The notes: generated from the letters alone by a model not told the origin. 64,000 nucleotides of DNA from Monilinia fructicola (GCA_008692225.1 VICG01000001.1:1228501-1292500); one strand, 5' to 3'. Counted from the stretch's first letter, positions 24,866-38,116 are shown. Numbers and translations: made by a program.

Positions 24866-25435
24866 TAATTAGTCTCCGCAAAGCTACTTATAGATTGAAT
24901 AACGGGTTTCAGTATAAAATGGGTGGTGGGATAGTTCTATGAGGCAAAAGACTCAAATGGCATCCTGTAGCTCAAGACCGCCACCTTTATTCAGTTCTAT
25001 GGGAATCAAGAAAAGGTTTACGAGCACCACTGAAATCATCGTGATAATCAACAGCCTCATTCCAACCTGGAGAGAGCCGAATATATTTTCCCGCACTAGG
25101 TGCGGATGGTTGGGTCTAAGCCATGCAAGCTTGCTCCCAAGGCTTTTCAGCTAGATGCTTTAGCTTCCTGAAAAACTTATATCAACCTCGCAGATATCCA
25201 ATCATATTTGAGGTGAGATCTCAAAATACCTCTATGCAGTGAAGGCGTCGCAATATTTGCTCTCATATTTGGATAGTTTCCAAAACTGTGACATGGATTG
25301 CTCGATTGATGTTTTCCAAATTCCACTGCTCGAGTAAATCAGTTCTCTGTCAAAAGTTCTGCGTCATACATCATCGAGTTCCCCGTGTTGAAATATTGAA
25401 CATCAACAACTCGTCGTGGTATCTGGAATCAAATA
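24866..25435. other. Intergenic, no gene seen
   Basis: Ordinary composition. A 71-codon forward frame (24939-25154) has no features. This is presumably the promoter of the membrane-protein gene that follows. Confidence 0.4.
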
Positions 25436-27304
25436 ATGACACAAAGAACTAATTATGAGCCCATACATTCCTCTCCCCAATTCGAAATGACCAGCCTTAC
25501 GACTCACTTGCGCCCCGAGCCATCTCTCCAAAATGCCGACAACTCTTCCCAGTCAGCCAGCGCCGCATCTCAAGACCCAGGCTCTACTCATTTTGAAAGT
25601 CAATTGCATGAATATGGACAACTGATTGATAAAGTCTCATATGAAGTAGAAACTGGAAGGCAATTTAAGCATATTTTATCTCAGGGTCTTACGCGATGGT
25701 GGATCACTATTATACTTTGCAGCACTTACCTTCTTGTTGTACGAGTGTGGTGTCAGAAAGGTACCGTCACGGAGCATTCGAAGAGAATATTTAACGCCAT
25801 CACGACAGGAATTAGTATTGCGTTAGGTATTAATGTTGCAAGTACGTTCAAAGATATGGCTTCAACTGCACGTTGGCCAATATTGCATGCAAGGAAAAGT
25901 TATGTAGATGAAGTAGGCGGAAGCTACATGACCTTGTTAAAGAAATTGCTAATTGCGGGATAGCTCGAACTTACTTTGCACGCTGATAGTATAAGAAGTC
26001 TTTGTAAATTGGCTTTTTATTCGAAAAAGCCTGTGGTTATTGGTCTAGTTGTAATATGGCTGTTCTTCAATTTTGTAAGTTACAATCGTTTTAGCAAGGT
26101 ACTAATTTATGTTAACAAGTCATAGTCTGTACAAGTAGGAATGGCAGCCATAAACTTGACATATGGCTTCGATACCAGTAAAGAAGGCTTTTTGTTCTCA
26201 CCGGGTAATGTCATGTATCCGATTATGTCACATTTTTATCCCCAAGGAAACAATACCAGGCCGGAACTCGGAGACGAAGAATATACCGCACACGCATACG
26301 GAAGTCTAGGTTGGAATTATGGGACAGGTACGACAGTCGCCGATATCCCATCACAAGGAGAAATCTACCAAGGCTTAACCGAAAATCTCACTGTGTTCCA
26401 AGACCAGCCAAACATCAAGATGGTATTCGTATTCACCGAATACTCCTCCTCAATATCTTCATCAAATACTGGTCTCCGAGGCGTATACACAAACCGAACC
26501 CTCGAAATGAGCTACTCCTGTTCTTCTCACCAGGTAACCAGCAACGGAAATGGTGACTCTAATGACGATATAACCGTGCAAGACATTGGATCACTCTCCA
26601 TAGCTTCGTTTGCCCCAGACGGGACCACCTTTTTTACAAATTGGTCCAGTGACTGTCCTGGTATCCCGCGATGCACCGTCGTACAAGCTTTTGAAGCTTC
26701 TGATACAGATCCTTGGTATTACACCTGTAATATCACTGTAGGACCGACGAAGAATGATCACCATAACGTCTCATTCATAAGTGATGAGATGGCATATATA
26801 GCTGCCCGTGCAATCGCCAATGCCGGTTATTTTGACGGGTACAATCCAGGTGACTTACAGCAAACCACCTCGTATCCAAAGAAGACTGTATGGGGTGTTC
26901 CCGTACATGGAGATACATCAAATATTGGAACTCAAATAGTCCTCTTCGGATTATCTTCCATCGCCGGGGCCGCAGCATTTAACCCCCAGTCCTTCTTTTC
27001 CGGGGCCGAACCGCACACAGGGCTTACACTGTCGGTCAATCATATTCATTATCTCTCGTTCATTATTGCTTTCATTATAGCATTGCAGCTTTCTATGTGT
27101 TTTGGGATTGCGATGTGGTCAAATAGAGTGCTGGTGCAGGATACTACGTACATTGGGATGAGTTTGTTGTTTAGGCCGATTGCGGATGCGCTGTATGGGG
27201 TCACTAAGGACAGAGATAATAAGGCGTTTAGAGATAAGGAGAGGGGGATTATGGTGAGGTATGAAATGGGGGTGGATAGGAGGTGGGGGTTTACGATGAC
27301 TTGA
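25436..27304 (+). CDS. Fungal multi-pass membrane protein of unknown function
   Basis: Two introns give a 588-residue protein. Intron 25913-25963 (51 bp, branch-like gctaat) removes what looks like a premature stop after LIAG. Intron 26075-26125 joins NF to SVQVGMAAINLTYGF. The N-terminal 75 residues are polar, then come a helix (WWITIILCSTYLLVV), an Ala/Gly-rich segment (ITTGISIALGINVASTFKDMAS) and a third helix ending at the second intron. A long presumably extracellular domain follows with many N-glycosylation sequons (NLT, NRT, NWS, NIT, NVS) and paired Cys, then a last helix (HYLSFIIAFIIALQLSMCFGIAMW) and a basic tail. This layout recurs in uncharacterised ascomycete proteins; I cannot assign a role. 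Confidence 0.75.
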
Positions 27305-28375
27305 TAGATGGCCAGTTTTCATGGTTGATGGATATATTGATGGATTATTTGACGGCATTATGAAGATATGGGAGGGGATATTGTTTTAAGGGTCATGTAA
27401 TAGAATAAAATTGTGATAAACATGACATCAATATTATTCCACCAACTCAACCTGGAGTAGTGAAGGGATGTATGTGTTTTCTACCTTCCGGAACCCCTTT
27501 TCGCTCGCTTTCGGAATGCATTTAAGCTTCGCGCAGTAACATTTCATGTGTTGATCGCAAGAGCTGATGTGGTTGTCTATAGACTGTTGATTGATGATGG
27601 AGAGTTGATGCATTCGAGTAACATACTAGATCTGAATTCGATCTCAAGCTAGTTCTTTGCTTTTGAAGTGTTCTGAGGCATCATCAGCATTCTCTTCTGA
27701 TATACAAACAGTCCTTCCGCTTGCTACAGCTCTCTTTCTAGACACACTATTTCCACCCCTAGATTTGGATTTCAACATATCCTTGCTTGAGCTGGCGCTA
27801 GCAAAAGCAGGTGAGTTCCTCCAATAGGAAGTCTCTCAATGATATCTCTCGAATGGAGCGACAGGATGGATCTGATGGGGTCACCAGCGGACTCATGGAA
27901 CGATACACGATACATAGGTTGCTTGAATCGATATTCTCGCAATACTTCATTTTTTACTTCAAGCCTCGATACATTCGACCATTACAGATCATATAATGAG
28001 ATTGTGTAATTTGTGTAAAATCAATTTTAGGTTGAAATAGTTATGAGTTTTGAAAGCTGGAAATCATTTGAGGTATACAAGTATCGCATTCATGATAATC
28101 TTTCACCGTCATATACACGAGATTAGTCAGCTTTCAAAGCGGTGAAAGAGCGCGTCAAAAACCACTTTAACTTGAAGGTTTGTCGCGTTTTCTGCCTCAC
28201 TGATTGACTCGCTAGGTTTACCAAGGCATATTTCTTCAACCACCCGAGTATCTGCAAGCTAATTGCAAACTATCCTAATATATAGTCTTTCTGGTCTGGA
28301 TAGTTTCTCACTGTTAGAAGATGGGTCTCGGTACAGTTAATATTTCATCTTCACGATAGCTGCTATCTTGTAGTC
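27305..28375. other. Intergenic, no gene seen
   Basis: A 61-codon frame at 27811-27996 has no features. The last few hundred bases are the presumed Rif1 promoter. Confidence 0.45.
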
Positions 28376-31300
28376 ATGGTACCACCATCTCCAGCTTCTG
28401 CAAAATCAATTATTCCTGAGCCGAGACCTCCAACATCTGCTGAACTCGACGTCAGTGAGCCCCGACAACCTTGGTACCGTGTTTTCTTAAGTTCTAAAGA
28501 AATATTACCTCGACAACCTGAAATAATTACTCCGGACTCATCTGCGGATCTCGCCAGTACGCCAACTACTACCAAGAAGAAGGTAGGCTGGTCCGAAAAG
28601 TACGACTACAAAGATCCTCCCAAAATCATCACCGATAAAAAGATTCTATTCGCACAGGCTGTATCACCCTTGACACCATCCGCCGAACGGAAAGCGACGA
28701 AATCAATTTTGAAGCCACACCATGTGCCTGGTTCTACACACCTCATCGAACCTTTCGGAGGTAATGATAAGACCTTGACCTCGACTCCTCTGATACTCGA
28801 TGCCAGAATGTTAGAATCAATATCCAAACAGTTGGCTGGGAAAGATAGGAGCTCGAGGCTGGATGCATATATGACCTTATCGGGAGCCTTGAAAGCGTGC
28901 GACAATGTTCCTGATAGAAAGGCTTTATCGGACAAGATGGATTTGATTTTGCAGTTTATCAAACGGGATATAAATGCCAAACATGAATCTGGGGCTTTCG
29001 ATATCCAACTTTCCAAAGAGGCGCTAGTTCTCACATCTAGCTTTCTCCATAAGAAGTCTATTTCTGATATGCTGACCCCCGATTTCAGCGGCTATCTGGT
29101 GGACTATGCCTTGAAGAATCTCGAAAAGCCTGGATTGACGAAGGAAATCGCAAGGCACTTGATGTTCATTATTGCACAGCAAAAGTTTTCGGCGAGAATA
29201 ATGACTGCCGAGAGAGTAACGAAGCTGGTATCTGCTCTTCATAAAGTCGAGGATATTGTGTGCAAGGCAAAAGCATTATAGAACAGCGCATAAACATCTA
29301 CCGAACGTTCCTTAGGCAGTCCAGAAACCATATGATCTCTAATCTAGATTGGCTTGAGGACCTTTTGAGCGATATGCTCAGTAGTTATCCAAATATCCGG
29401 AGTGCCGCCATTGCGTTTGGTGAAGAGGCTGGCCTTGATCTCGGCACTGAGAGCAAAGTATCATCAAAGCTCATGGAAATATTTAGAGGCGTAGATGGAA
29501 GAGATGTGAAGTATGGAGATTTTTGCGCGGAGAGATTGCGAAAGATGGTTGCAAGAAAGCCCCCAGGTCCGGCTCCTCGCATCTGGGCAGTTGTCATACT
29601 TTTTCTCCGTGCTCGTCCTCAGCAAGTAGAGCACTGGGCCTTTATAAAACCATGGCTTGATGTCATTAAGGTTTGTTTCAACTCCGGCGACCAGGAAACG
29701 AGGATAGCGACAAATCTGGCATGGAATCGGATGGTGTTTGTAATTGGTCAAGATGAGAAGGTCTCTTCGAACATGATGCATACACTCAGTCAACCCTTGA
29801 TTGGACAGCTTCAAAGGAAAGATGTTCGCAAGGTCTCAAATTCCGAAAACTTATATCGCAAGTCAACTCTTAGTAGCATATGCAACTTACTATACTACTC
29901 GATAAAGCCAAATGCAACCTCAGCCCAGCTTGATGTATTCTGGGACTCGTACATTTCTGAGCTTATCGGGAAAAGCCTCACCCCTGCTGATGATTATACC
30001 GAGAACTTGGCATCGGCAGAGCAGGACTTGAGTGATGCATGTAGCATTCTTCGTGGTCTGTTTGATTCACGCACTCAGCGATTTTGGACGTCAACTAGAG
30101 CTATAAATGACAATCATGTCACAGCAACAGAGCTTCCAGGACTTGATCCTCGATGGTTACGTAAAAGTGCCCTCGAGTCTTTAAAGTTCTGAGCCCAATC
30201 ATGGAACTTCTTTATTGGGATTTTGCTTTTCCCCAAAGCAAAATATCGCTTCTTTGGGTGACTTATATCACCTCAATCTCATCTGCAGCGGCCAAAGAGG
30301 TTAAGACTTCCAATGATACGATGGCATGCCTTGCTTTCCTGTTTGGAACACTGTACAAAATATGGCAGAAGGGGCCAGATGGTTTGCATTCTCCAGCACC
30401 TAACCGAAAAAGACGAAGCAAACTTTTTCGCTAGCTTTAAAGTCCTTGTCACTACGGTCATATCTGGCCTAGGAGTACTACCGTTTACCGAAAGGCTTCT
30501 ATCCATGGGGCAACGAGATAGTTTTATTGTCGTCGCAACTCCTTCACACCGACCCGGAAAGATAAAAGGCGAAGTTAGGTCCCCACTTCATCACCTATTT
30601 CTGTTACTTGCTAGCGCTTCTCCTGGTTCTAAGTACGATTTGAATTTCTTGGAAATGGCCGAAGCTATACTTACGCCATTCTTCGAAGCCCGACGTCTGA
30701 GTAAGGGCAAAATGGATCTCGTCAAAGACCTCTTAGAAATTCTTCCCACTGATAATATTGAATTTTGCGGAGCTCTTTGGACCATTCTCGCAAAATTCGC
30801 TACCGCAGCGATTAACCTCCGCGATGAAACCGCCGTGACGAGCTTGATTCACGATACCCGCCCTCTTGGCGGTGAATACCGCAGTGTTGCAAGGATTCTT
30901 GAGGTTGGGATTAGTCTGTCACCAAGAGAACCTTTGGAAGGATGGAAAGATCTTTTCCAAGCTATGGTAATTTCCGCCACGACTGATTCTGGGCATGGAG
31001 GCAGAGCTATTGTTGTGGTTGAACCGATAGCCAAGACTTTAACTTCCAAATGGCAACCAGATAATGAATGTTGTGACAACAAAGCAGAATATTGCCAAAT
31101 CTTAGTCGCGCAAGCATCATATATCCAAAGGACCGGCAAGCCTTAGATGCCGCTAGGAAGCGCCTTTGGGGAAGTGCAACTGCCGGCCCGAAAATTCACA
31201 TTTTCGATCCGTATTTACATTTTTACGATTATACCTCTCGGTGCTTAAAGTATTGTTATACTGAACTTTTGTCCAGTCACGAATCTAGCATATGTAACTT

Positions 31301-34300
31301 ACTTGTGGAGCTTGAAGCGCTGCTAGTTAGATGCCCAAAAGCGTTGTTTGCTGAAGCTGTAGTTTATCTTCAAGATGGAATCCTTTGCTGGATACGCGAT
31401 GAAGAAGTCAAGCTGCATGGTGCAAGTTCGCTATCTGGAACAGTAAGTTTATTCCTTCCTATCCTTCGAACAAAGGGGCTAATTATTGTAGGTTAACTCA
31501 CTCTGGGCAAAGATCTGCTCACTGTTGGTTTCTACTACTAATGATATACCAAAATTGCTGACTGATCTGGAACCATTATTGTGCTCTGGTTTGGGAAGTA
31601 AACGTGTGTCCATTGCAAATGTGACCATAGAAATGTGGAAAGAAATATTTGATTCCTTCCAGGGCGACTTGCAGTATCCCCCACAAATCAAAGAGGTTTT
31701 GTCTAAACTTATTCCAATCGCAGATCTCCCTATTTCATTATTATCCGAAAGCTCCGAAGATCAAACTCTCGAAAACCATAGGCAGCCCCTGGTATTTTTT
31801 GATACACAGACAGATTCCATCATTTCCAGTATAAATCTACCAAAGTCCTCGAAGAGAGCTTCTTCTAGCCTTCTTCAATCTTCCAACCAAAAGTTCCTAG
31901 GTTCATCCCCACAAGTCGTTATTAATGTCAGAAACATGGAATCGCAGAAGCGATCTCGTGAGACAACTCCGGAACCTGGTAAAAGGAAGTCAAGGAAGAA
32001 GAACCCTGTTGCCAAGTTACGACATGATAACTCGCAAATTCAATTCGAAGCGATTGCTGGTTCATCACCCCTATCGGAAGCAACATACGACTCACAACTT
32101 TTGACCGAAAGGCAGAAGGAGGTCAGGGAACGACAAGCTGGAGTTGCAGCTATGTTCCCAGATATCAGGTCTAGCCCTTGCCTAAGCTCAAGACCAACCC
32201 CCAAGAATATCGATAATGAGGTTGAATTGCCTCCGCACATCTCTTCTTCAAAACTATGCTTAGATACACCAGCAAACAGTAAAAGGCAGAGTACACCGGA
32301 TACCCAAGTCATCGAAAACCAAGATACTTTCCTCGCTTCCTCGCCTACTCCGGCACGCAGTTTACTTGCTTCCAAGAGTGTTTCCCGTCAACCTTCACTA
32401 CTAGCTGTGGCAGTGAATTCACAGTCTTTGCTACCCACATATAACGCCAACGATACGGAAATGCCATCTTCCCCGCCTCAGGCTGAGATAAGGAATGACG
32501 TGCCACAGAATTATCAGTCCGAACAATCACCTTTACCGACTGACTCATCAATTTACCAAAGTACTCTGCCACCCACTTCGTCCGATGAGTTCAATGTCAC
32601 CTCATTCCCCATCAACTTTCCGGACGCCATCAACGAGGATGCAATCATAAATAACTTACCAGAAGCCTTTGCACAAATAGACCGCTATGATTTTGATCCT
32701 GGTCAGACCATGTCTACATACAAAAGTACGCCTAGGAATTCGGATGGGGATGAGAATCTGGATGTAACGATTGAACTTACTAGTAGTGAAGAGCAAACCA
32801 GAGATCTGAGCCTTCAACATGTAACTATTGAACAACGAGCTAGCGACCTTCAGGAGGATCAAATTGTTGAGACGACTAAAGATTTAGAAGTTAGCAATGA
32901 TTCAGTATTTCCATCAACTCCAAGAAAAAGCCAAGGTTTTGCGGCAAGAGCTCAATCGGCGCCAAATACACCAAAATATACTTTACTTAATGCTGAGATA
33001 AGCGGAATACCTTCTGATGGAATACTGGACGACAGTGAAATCTTTGAGGATGCTCTTACTTCACCACGAGCACTACCACCTCGGATACAGAAATTATCAG
33101 AAGTGGTACCCTTGCTAGATAATGCTTCTTCTCCACTTAGCGACTTTGACGAATCCAGTTTCTTAAGATTGGCGAAATCTGTGGATCGAACGCTGGCTGA
33201 GAATAGAGAAGGAATTGGCTACCCTGCACATGCCTTGACAGAGCTCTCTACCCAGTCTCTGAATATCACCATCGCCGAGACACCAAGAGTAATTCAGGGC
33301 TCGGAACGGCGATCTCCGGCCCGCCCGGTATCGCAATCGTCGGCCTGCCAATCCCTTATTCCCGAGACTCCAGCACCACAACTTGCTAGAAAGAATAACA
33401 AAAGTAATATGGCAACCGAGCCTACATCAGATGACTCTGATGCCGGTTCTGTTATCGTTGTGACACCTCGCGTCGCATGTCAACAAGTGAGTCCAAAGGA
33501 TACAAGCAAGAGCCGCAAGCCACGACGACAGATTACACCTCTTAAAATCAAAATCGAGAATGAGGATGAAGATAATACCCTAGCGAAGAAGCGAAAGTTC
33601 GCTTCCGCTTTTGAATCTGGGGGTGCAGTGCCTGACAGTCAAGAGGCACTAAGAGATGGTAAGTATTGCATTTCTTTATGCGAGATCAAAGACTAACAAT
33701 TGTCGCAGTTCAATCAGCGCCGCCCTCAAAGAAGAGAAGATTTCGATCAACGAAGACACCAGAACCTGCAATGATTGAAAACGTCTCTCCACCTCTATCT
33801 GCCCAATATCAACAACATACTCAATCTCAACGATCCGAACGTGCAACTCGAAGAAGTACCCGATCCTCAAAGGCTAAGATCAATCTTGAAAATACTTCGA
33901 GCATGAGTGTTTCCAGAGATCTCAGTTCAGCCCCAAGTGGCGTGGAGGCAAATTCTTCTATCGTCGCAACTGACCTCCCTGCTGCAGAGGTTCCTGGAAA
34001 TGAAGTCCTTGGTGAAACGACGCTCGGTGAAACAGAACTTGAGGAACAATCGGGTTCGCCATTTGATCAATCGGAGCTAGATATTGTGGAGGAAACTTTA
34101 CTGCAATCACAAATAGCTGAGGATATGGAACTCGGATCACAACAATTCACTCATGATCAACAAGAGGAAGTGGAAGAATCTGCTGAAGCCGCTCCCACCT
34201 CTCAGAGCATTAAAGAAAAGCTTTTGAGTTTAATCAAGGATCTTGAAATCGCTGCTCTGAGCCGTCGAGAAGTTAATGAAATTGAGGATGTATTCATGGA

Positions 34301-34352
34301 TGCGAAGTCAAAGTTGTATGAAGCTGGCAAGCGAGGAAAAACGATTGGCTGA
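28376..34352 (+). CDS. rif1: Rif1, telomere-length and replication-timing regulator
   Basis: Rif1 binds chromatin and telomeres, recruits protein phosphatase 1 (PP1) to oppose origin firing, and limits telomere elongation and end resection. Fungal Rif1 features are visible: a disordered N-terminus with KKVGW (residues 68-72, RVxF-type) and SILK (110-113), both PP1-docking motifs; then a long helical-repeat region (about 150-1050, Rif1_N domain); then a long Ser/Thr/Pro-rich tail with many SQ/TQ and SP/TP sites and basic KKRR-like patches. Introns are 31443-31491 and 33659-33708. Four single-base breaks interrupt the helical region: near 29266 (one base missing), 30180 (missing), 30407-30411 (extra A) and 31130-31131 (missing). 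After correction the gene is exactly 1,960 codons with no other stop, so I read the breaks as sequence errors. Confidence 0.85.
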
Positions 34353-35378
34353 TGATTAAGGAAAGTTGCATTGCGTATGGCGTTTTGTTGTAACCAGGTT
34401 GGCTTACAAATGTCACATGAAGCGACATACATGATATGACTGTATGGAGGATTTTAATGAATTGCTTGTAGTTTAGATACCAAAAATAATACCAATTATG
34501 TTGCATACATATCGGTACTGAAAGACATGTCCTCCAAATACGTCATTTGTATTTTCTTAGCTGTATCTTTGTCCCAGACGTTTTATTTTCTCTTATAGAC
34601 AAGATTAGCCCTCTTCATTGTATCATGGAACTCCAGGGCTATATTAGACATCTCCTTTTTTGCCTTTTGGTCCTCTAGTCGTTTAGCCCATTGGCCCATT
34701 GGCCCATTGGCCCATTAGCCCATCAGCCCATTAGCCTTTTAACCTTGAATCCTTTTAGCCCTTGAGCCCTTGAACCATTTCAACCCTTCCACTCTCTTAT
34801 CTGCATAGTAATATCGACTTGGGTGCTTTCTATATCAAATCCTTTCTTTGACCAATTATTGTCATTCACTTTGATCTAATCCTTATTATTGACCGACCCC
34901 ACTTTTACTCCCATTCTAGCTACCCACTAATCCCAATTCAGCATTTGATAAGCGCACACATCCTTGTTATCTTCACTTGTTTCAGCTTTTTCGCTTACAT
35001 CCCACATTCTTTTTAGCTTCGGTGTACTTACATGTACTATCTTATGTAACATGGAACCAACCTTAACTCATCCCGCCCGCTCTTGTCTTGTCTTGTCTTG
35101 TCTTGAACTTCATCAATCAATCAATCAATCAGATCAATTCAGACATCATCTGAATACCTTCAACTTTCACCCTATCATACTCATCTTGTGCAACTTCACT
35201 TTGCATTTGTTCCATCCATACGTCTTTCAATTGTGAAAAGAAAGTTATAAATACATTGAAAAGTATCCCTCCCACATTGTTTAATACAACTCCGTTCATA
35301 GCTTCTTTCATCCAATTTACCCCTCCTTCAATTCACAAACCACAAATTCAAACGTCAACTGATCCAACGATTTCAATT
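34353..35378. other. Intergenic with simple repeats; promoter of the epimerase gene
   Basis: It holds an 8-bp tandem repeat (ggcccatt, about 34685-34740, drifting into agcccatcagcccatta), a tcttg pentamer run (about 35083-35105) and an atca run (about 35108-35130). The stretch just before the ATG is pyrimidine-rich, as is common for fungal promoters. No gene. Confidence 0.5.
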
Positions 35379-36428
35379 ATGGATCGACCAAAGAAGCCAT
35401 CTGCTCTTTCTACCACTCCAGGTCTTGCACCTCACGCTCAAATAAACACCACACATTCTAATTCCCGCGTCTCTGCTGTCCTCCCCACCGGTGAATCGGT
35501 CGAGGTCCTCCTCTTTGGTGCAACAATTATAAAGCTGGAAGGATGCGGCTGGAACCGAGAAGCTCTGGCTTAGCGAAAAAGCTGTACTCGATGGTACAAA
35601 AGCTGTGCGTGGTGGTATTCCTCTAGTATTCCCGGTATTCGGAAAGGTAGAGGGTGAGGAGGGTAAGGCGAAGGGTGTCGATACTTTACCTCAACATGGG
35701 TTTGCGCGCAATTGTAGATGGGAGTTCTTGGGAAAGAGCACCAGTGAGAGTGGTAGTGTTAAGGGACAAGAAGGTGGTGATAGTAGTGTTAAGTTGGACT
35801 TTGGATTGAGTGCTAGCAATTTACCAGAAGAGACTAAGAAATTGTGGGGTGGTGAGTTCGGATTGATCTACAGTGTTACACTTGGCAGAGAAGGTCTCGG
35901 AACAAGTATGGTGGTTAGAAATGAGGGTACCACAGCTTGGGAGTTCCAGATCTTGATGCACACCTATTTGAAGATTCAGGTATGGTTATCGTGCCCATTT
36001 GATCGTTTTGCAAGTAGCTATGCTAATATACGATCATCACCAGGATATTTCCCAAATCTCCATCAATGGTCTCGAGAATGCCACATATGTGGACAAACTC
36101 ACCGAACCTATTTCCACAAATACCGCTCCTGCTGAACCTCTCACCATCTCTGCCAAAACCGATCGCGTTTACACTCCTGCTGGTGGACCATCCACCGAGA
36201 TCATTGTCTCCGAGGCAGGAAAGAAAAAAGTACACAGTTGCTAGAGATAACATGAATCAAGTCGTTGTATGGAATCCATGGATCGACGCTAAGGATATCG
36301 GAGATTTTGCTCCAAAGGATGGATGGAGAACAATGATTTGTGTCGAGGCAGGATCTGTTAGCGGATGGCAAAAATTGGAGGCCGGAGAGACATGGGAGGG
36401 TGGTCAAATTATTACAACTGCTAATTAG
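35379..36428 (+). CDS. Glucose-6-phosphate 1-epimerase (hexose-6-phosphate mutarotase)
   Basis: Cytosolic enzyme interconverting alpha- and beta-glucose 6-phosphate, of the aldose-1-epimerase fold. The ATG at 35379 (MDRPKKPSAL) fits the family start. Motifs in order: RGGIPLVFPVFG, PQHGFAR (catalytic His), the LKI segment before the intron, VVVWNPW, then a C-terminal CVEAG with the catalytic Glu. Intron 35980-36043 (64 bp) joins LKIQ to DISQISI. Two single-base insertions break it: an extra A in 35531-35533 and six A instead of five at 36224-36229. With both removed the gene is 328 whole codons, the normal length. Such a conserved gene is unlikely to be dead, so errors in the sequence are the simplest reading. 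It follows Rif1 in the same direction, 1.0 kb away. Confidence 0.88.
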
Positions 36429-38116
36429 CAATTCATGGGGACATTGAAACTAATATCACGAATGTGATATTGTTTTGCTAGCAATTTTGGGAAGGCTGGT
36501 CTGGGAAATTCTCTATATCGGAGAGCGGCGAGCTGCAAGTTGGGGATTCAATAATTGACGAGTATCGAGATTCATCTCGTTAGGCAGGTAGAGATTTCGT
36601 TCAATGAATCGAACAATTTTAGTTACAGTAACATCTAACCATTCATCTTTGCTATAACATGGTGTATATCCGCCGCAAAGGCAGTGTTCCGCTAACCTCC
36701 CTGGACTTAGGTTTACTTCAATAAATCTTCAGTTCATCTGGTTCCCAAGCGGGAAGGGATAACACTCATAATAGTAGGAGTTCGAATAGTCTGAATCCCC
36801 AATGCTCCGAAAAAAGAATTTCCACATCATAAATGAGCGTACACTCATCTCTCCACCCATATCAATCATTCCCGAGCAGTGAATTACTGTAAAAGATTAA
36901 TCATTCGTTCGTATTTATTTCTCTTCTTTCCTCCCTTCCTTTCTTTCTCTCTCTCTTCTCTCTCTTTCTTTCTTTTTGGCCGTCTACAGGTCATCTGGCT
37001 ATAGCACGCGGTATATAGTACGCGGTACATCCCCCCCCATCCCGATCATCATTTCCACGCGTCCCTCTCCCGCCCCCCTGTACGAAGCGAGATCACGGGG
37101 TTTATCCGTTTGCGGCGAGAAGGTCGGGCAGGGCACGGAACGATGAAGTGGGGGTGGGGCAAAGGAGGGAGCATGCGAGGCGCGGAGAGGGGCCGAGGGG
37201 AAAATCCGGCTGCAATTGCGTTCTGTGGTGTGGGAGGTACTGTACTAGCGGCGAAGGGGGGGGGGGAGGGGGGGAGGTTGGGTTACAGCATGGGGGCTTG
37301 GGGGAGGGTCGGATGGTGGGCTGCTGGCGCATCGTCGATACTGTACACTATTGTATTGTATTGTATTCTAGCCGGGTGTTCGCGGAGACGGGGGGCGTGG
37401 CCATGCCCTGCGCTGGGCGTTCGAGTGTGGGTGGGTAGGTTTGGGGATGAGGAATGGGATGGAATATTCGTGAGATGCTGGGATGCCATTTCCATCCATC
37501 ATGCACACACACACACACACACATATTGACAATACTAAGTAAGTAAGTAAATAAGTAAACCATCCCTCAATCGATCGTCCTCACTGAGCGAAACGAAAAC
37601 GCTGATGGGTTTCTGGACTTCTTAACGAAGCGTTGTAAGTTTATATATATGTACCTGGTGCTTGACAAGCGAGGCTGCGAATGAGGATGTTGATTTCGTG
37701 TGCTGTTTTGCTTCTTCTCGGGGGCGTGGTTCTTGTGTTGAAAAGGTAGGTATTTGGGGGGCGTACAGAGAGAGAGAAAGAAATATATACATATATACAT
37801 ATAAATATATTCCGAGAACCAGCAACTAGCCATCATTACTCTACTTCAGCAGACGATATGACTATTCTTTCACAGCAAGACGAATAGAGGATATATTTTC
37901 CAATATCAATCTTCCATTCCTACCCTCACCTAATCGACTCCTATCTAACAAAAAATCGCTCAATCTACCCTCATAGCCAGTATCACGCGGCTAACATAAA
38001 TTCCAGCATGAATCATGATACCAATGAGGTTAGCACCAAATATTTAGGCGATTGAGTTTCTGGGACTAGAGATCTGATAGAAATCCCATCGCTGAATCAT
38101 CGTTTCTAACGACATC
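36429..38116. other. Intergenic with G-rich patch and simple repeats, no gene called
   Basis: It holds a pyrimidine tract (about 36915-36975), a C-run (about 37030-37040), long G-runs (37256-37277 and on to about 37310) and a CA dinucleotide run (about 37502-37522). Frames of up to 139 codons at 37110-37529 exist on both strands because of the GC bias and have no domains. Two copies of GGGGGCGTGG lie at 37391-37400 and 37720-37729. Confidence 0.45.

Noticed and set aside
25952..25963. Apparent nonsense codon in the membrane-protein gene
   Set aside because: It is the 3' end (gggatag) of a 51-bp intron with a good donor and branch-like site; the spliced frame continues.
37110..37529. 139-codon forward frame, Gly/Arg-rich
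   Set aside because: Product of G-runs; open in several frames on both strands.
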